In this document: piece by piece, positions 61,911 to 64,000 of the stretch
Numbering within the stretch: position 1 is the first letter of the stretch
Layout: every line of letters begins with the position of its first letter
From: Sulfitobacter sediminilitoris
GTDB taxonomy: Bacteria > Pseudomonadota > Alphaproteobacteria > Rhodobacterales > Rhodobacteraceae
Direction: 5' to 3'
Assembly (NCBI RefSeq): GCF_010667575.1
Contig: NZ_JAABNT010000002.1
Location: forward strand, 1-64,000
DNA: 64,000 nucleotides
The notes under the pieces: model-generated
Told to the model about the DNA's origin: nothing
Databases searched by the model: none
The model's input: only the letters and a program-made list of their open reading frames with translations
Made by a program: the position numbers and the translations under genes

Positions 61911-62573
61911 ATGGACATCAACTCCCCCACCATGGCGCCGTCAGCCCCATCGGCAGCAACCGCGCCACAGGCCAACGCCGTACTCTCATCGGATTTTGAG
62001 ACATTCTTAAAAATGCTCACTGCCCAAGCGCGATATCACGATCCATTGGAACCGATCGATTCTTCCGAATACGCTGCGCAGCTTGCGCAGTTCTCAATGG
62101 TGGAACAGCAGGTCATGTCGAACGATCTGTTGGCCTCGCTCGCTGCGCAGCTAGGCTCTGGAAATATGGCGCAAACGGCAAGCTGGATCGGGATGGAAGC
62201 CCTGACAACAGCACCCACCTACTTTGATGGAACACCCCTGCGCATCACACCGAACCCTGCTGCCATTTCTGATGAGGTCTTTCTGATTGTCCGTGACGAA
62301 ACCGGGCAAGAGGTCCAGCGTGTCGCACTTCCCGTCTCGGCAGAGCCCTTTGAATGGGCAGGTGTGGCAAAGGATGGCGGCCCGTTCGAAAACGGTATCT
62401 ACAGCTTTGACATCGAAAGCCGCGCAAACGGAGAAGTCATTCTATCGGAACCTGCTGAAACCTACGGACGGATCACCAAAACACGCCTTCAAGACGGTGA
62501 AGCGATTCTGATCCTTGAGGGTGGATCTGCAATTCTTGCGGCTGGCGTCACCGGGCTTCGCGAACCAGTCTGA
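61911..62573 (+). CDS. flgD: flagellar hook capping protein FlgD
   Basis: The 220-residue protein has SDFETFLKMLTAQARYHDPLEPIDSSEYAAQLAQFSMVEQQV, the FlgD N-terminal signature, followed by a FLG-Ig-like and Tudor-like part with FEWAGVAKDGGPFENGIYSF. It builds the hook cap. The frame is intact, 12 nt after fliK. With hook and flagellin genes broken it is probably not functional in assembly. Confidence 0.92.
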   Translation: MDINSPTMAPSAPSAATAPQANAVLSSDFETFLKMLTAQARYHDPLEPIDSSEYAAQLAQFSMVEQQVMSNDLLASLAAQLGSGNMAQTASWIGMEALTTAPTYFDGTPLRITPNPAAISDEVFLIVRDETGQEVQRVALPVSAEPFEWAGVAKDGGPFENGIYSFDIESRANGEVILSEPAETYGRITKTRLQDGEAILILEGGSAILAAGVTGLREPV

Positions 62574-62578
62574 TCAGG

Positions 62579-63907
62579 TCATCTGTCTTGCAGCGCAAAT
62601 CCTGCATAGGCAATCGGCATGATTGCGCGGCGCAGCCGACCAAGTTCAAATTTTGACAGCGGACGTTGGATCGCTTTGGGGTAGACGCGTTCTGGCTCTT
62701 TGTCGCGCACCAAATCGGCCAGCAATACACCGCAATAGCTGGCCATGGCCACACCGTTCCCATGATAGCAAAGGCTGGTGTAGAATCCGGGTTCTCCCGG
62801 CACTGGCCCAACATAGGGCATCCGATCACGGCCGATACAGACCATTCCGGACCATGCATTCGTGGTTTCAATATGCCTCCAAGCCGGAAACATCGCATCG
62901 AAGTCGGCGCGCGCGCGGCTGATCGCGCGTGCTTCTGACGCTGGATTGGCCATCAAACCGCCGCGCACGCCGAACAGCATGCGATTGTCCGGCATCAGCC
63001 GGAAGTAGTGCAAAAGGTGACGGGTGTCATAGGACGCCTGCCCAGAGGTCCAACCCTGTGCACCCAGTTCCGATTGGGTCATGGGACGGCTGACGATGAT
63101 GCTGGATTGTGTAGGCATGTACCGACCGGCCAGCCAATTTGGCAGATCTTCGGAGGAATAGCCGTTGGTCGCAAATATCACTCTGTCTGCCTGCACCTGA
63201 CCACTGCCCGCCTGCACTCGGAACCCGTCATGCGAGCGCGTTATCCCCGTCACCGGCGTGTCATGAAATATCCGGGCACCGGCACCTTCAGCAGCCCTTG
63301 CCAATCCATTGATGTATTTCCGCGGGTTCAGGGCAAACCCGATCGGCGTCGTCAAGGCTCCAAAGAATCCGGCATTCATACCGCTGGCCTCAAGCTCTCC
63401 CGGATCGGTGAGCCGCGCCTCCAGACCATAGCTGTCGCTGTAATAGGCCAGCTGTTGTTTCATCTCTTCGAAATCGCGCGGTCTGTGGGCAAACTGCGTC
63501 TCCCCGTCAGAGTGGCGGTCTACGTCGATATCAAACCGCTGCAGCAGAGATTCGACCAAATGGATCGCGTCCATTTCGGCCTTTCGCCAATCATTTCGGC
63601 CAGCTCGGCCAAAGGCTTTCTCCAGCGCTGCATTGTCCAGCATCCCGCCACCCAGACAACAGAACCCACCATTCCGGCCGGACGCACCCCAGCCGACAAA
63701 TCGGCTTTCCAGCACCGCGACGGAAACACCCGCCTCAGCCAGATGCAGGGCAGCAGAAATACCAGTAAACCCACCTCCGATGATCGCAACATCGCAGGTA
63801 TGTGCGCCATTCAGCGAATCGCGTTGCGGCAAATCGGTGGTCTGATCCCACCAGCACCCGGCGCGTGGTGCATCAGAATAGGCAAAGTCCGAATATATCC
63901 GGCGCAT
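62579..63907 (-). CDS. puuB: FAD-dependent oxidoreductase, gamma-glutamylputrescine oxidase-like
   Basis: The 442-residue protein is a DAO-family flavoenzyme: CDVAIIGGGFTGISAALHLAEAG is the FAD-binding fold, GWGASGRNGGFCC the next conserved block, and YTSLCYHGNGVAMASYCG the C-terminal part. The layout fits gamma-glutamylputrescine oxidoreductase (PuuB/PuuB-like). Its start overlaps the upstream ABC permease stop (TGATG), which suggests putrescine as substrate. It converges with flgD with a 5-nt gap. Confidence 0.85.
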   Translation of the reverse strand: MRRIYSDFAYSDAPRAGCWWDQTTDLPQRDSLNGAHTCDVAIIGGGFTGISAALHLAEAGVSVAVLESRFVGWGASGRNGGFCCLGGGMLDNAALEKAFGRAGRNDWRKAEMDAIHLVESLLQRFDIDVDRHSDGETQFAHRPRDFEEMKQQLAYYSDSYGLEARLTDPGELEASGMNAGFFGALTTPIGFALNPRKYINGLARAAEGAGARIFHDTPVTGITRSHDGFRVQAGSGQVQADRVIFATNGYSSEDLPNWLAGRYMPTQSSIIVSRPMTQSELGAQGWTSGQASYDTRHLLHYFRLMPDNRMLFGVRGGLMANPASEARAISRARADFDAMFPAWRHIETTNAWSGMVCIGRDRMPYVGPVPGEPGFYTSLCYHGNGVAMASYCGVLLADLVRDKEPERVYPKAIQRPLSKFELGRLRRAIMPIAYAGFALQDR

Positions 63908-64000
63908 CAGGCCGTGCGCTCGGCCGCACGCGCGTCCTTTTGTGCGCGGACCGCGCTCTGCTTGCTGACCAAAGACGCGCTGATAACACCCACGGTCACA
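63907..64000 (-). CDS. ABC transporter permease C-terminus (PotI/PotC-like), partial
   Basis: Only the last 30 residues are in the window: VTVGVISASLVSKQSAVRAQ, then a basic tail KDARAAERTA, ending at TGA (63909-63907). This is the typical last helix and tail of spermidine/putrescine permease PotI/PotC. The assignment rests on this tail and on the adjacent puuB-like gene, so it is tentative. Confidence 0.5.
   Translation of the reverse strand, partial: VTVGVISASLVSKQSAVRAQKDARAAERTA

Overview
The window is alphaproteobacterial chromosome, most likely from the Roseobacter group of Rhodobacteraceae. The evidence is GC-rich coding sequence, the aerobic (CobG-type) cobalamin pathway with CbtA/CbtB, a MoxR/DUF58/DUF4159 operon, CtrA-like boxes upstream of flagellar genes, and Rhodobacterales-style flagellin, hook and MotB sequences. 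No tRNA, rRNA, CRISPR, insertion sequence or prophage was seen. All calls come from reading the sequence and recalling families; no database was searched.

Layout. 1-2046: a membrane protein cut by the window edge and an acyltransferase-3. 2291-5739: polA and a glutathione S-transferase-like gene. 5789-7377 (-): DUF1285, a hydroxypyruvate-isomerase-like gene and DUF2798. 7430-14125 (+): moxR, DUF58, DUF4159 and a large membrane protein, each joined to the next by a 4-nt overlap. 14132-15660 (-): NicO-type metal transporter and DUF1007. 15721-23180 (-): pbpC and a giant alpha-2-macroglobulin. 23315-28371: soluble hybrid histidine kinase, yaaA, recQ, yggT. 28497-34669: thioesterase, BLUF photoreceptor, UMF1 MFS transporter, mepA, a phytase-type esterase-like protein, queuosine-precursor transporter, SpoIIAA-like protein, arfB.

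34731-50560 is a nearly complete aerobic cobalamin locus on the minus strand. A cobalamin riboswitch precedes cbtB-cbtA-(His-rich protein)-DUF1636-cobW-cobN-cobG-cobH-cobI-cobJ, then cobL-cobE-cobM-cobB-cobA-DUF1636-cobF. Most junctions are 4-nt overlaps or gaps of a few bases. The one break is cobK, which sits between cobJ and cobL on the opposite strand, overlaps both, and shares a palindrome with the cobL start.

50747-56873 holds housekeeping genes: EamA transporter, pncB, a NYN/Zc3h12a-type nuclease lacking the usual first Asp, DUF1330, pncA, trhO and an MFS transporter. 56930-62573 is a decaying flagellar cluster. motB has a 1-nt deletion-type frameshift, and flgE has a frameshift in a run of nine G. 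The 3' end of flgE runs directly into the antisense of a truncated flagellin gene, as if flgK/flgL/flaF/flbT-type genes between them had been deleted. fliK carries two in-frame stop codons. flgN, the flgJ-like gene and flgD remain open. The window ends with a puuB-like FAD oxidoreductase and the C-terminus of an ABC permease, suggesting putrescine uptake and oxidation.

The observations most worth following are the flagellar decay and its deletion scar, the antisense cobK in a riboswitch-led operon, two DUF1636 proteins in the same operon, the BLUF protein overlapping a thioesterase, and a tiny ORF (33619-33675) whose Shine-Dalgarno region matches the complement of the 16S rRNA 3' end over about 16 nt.
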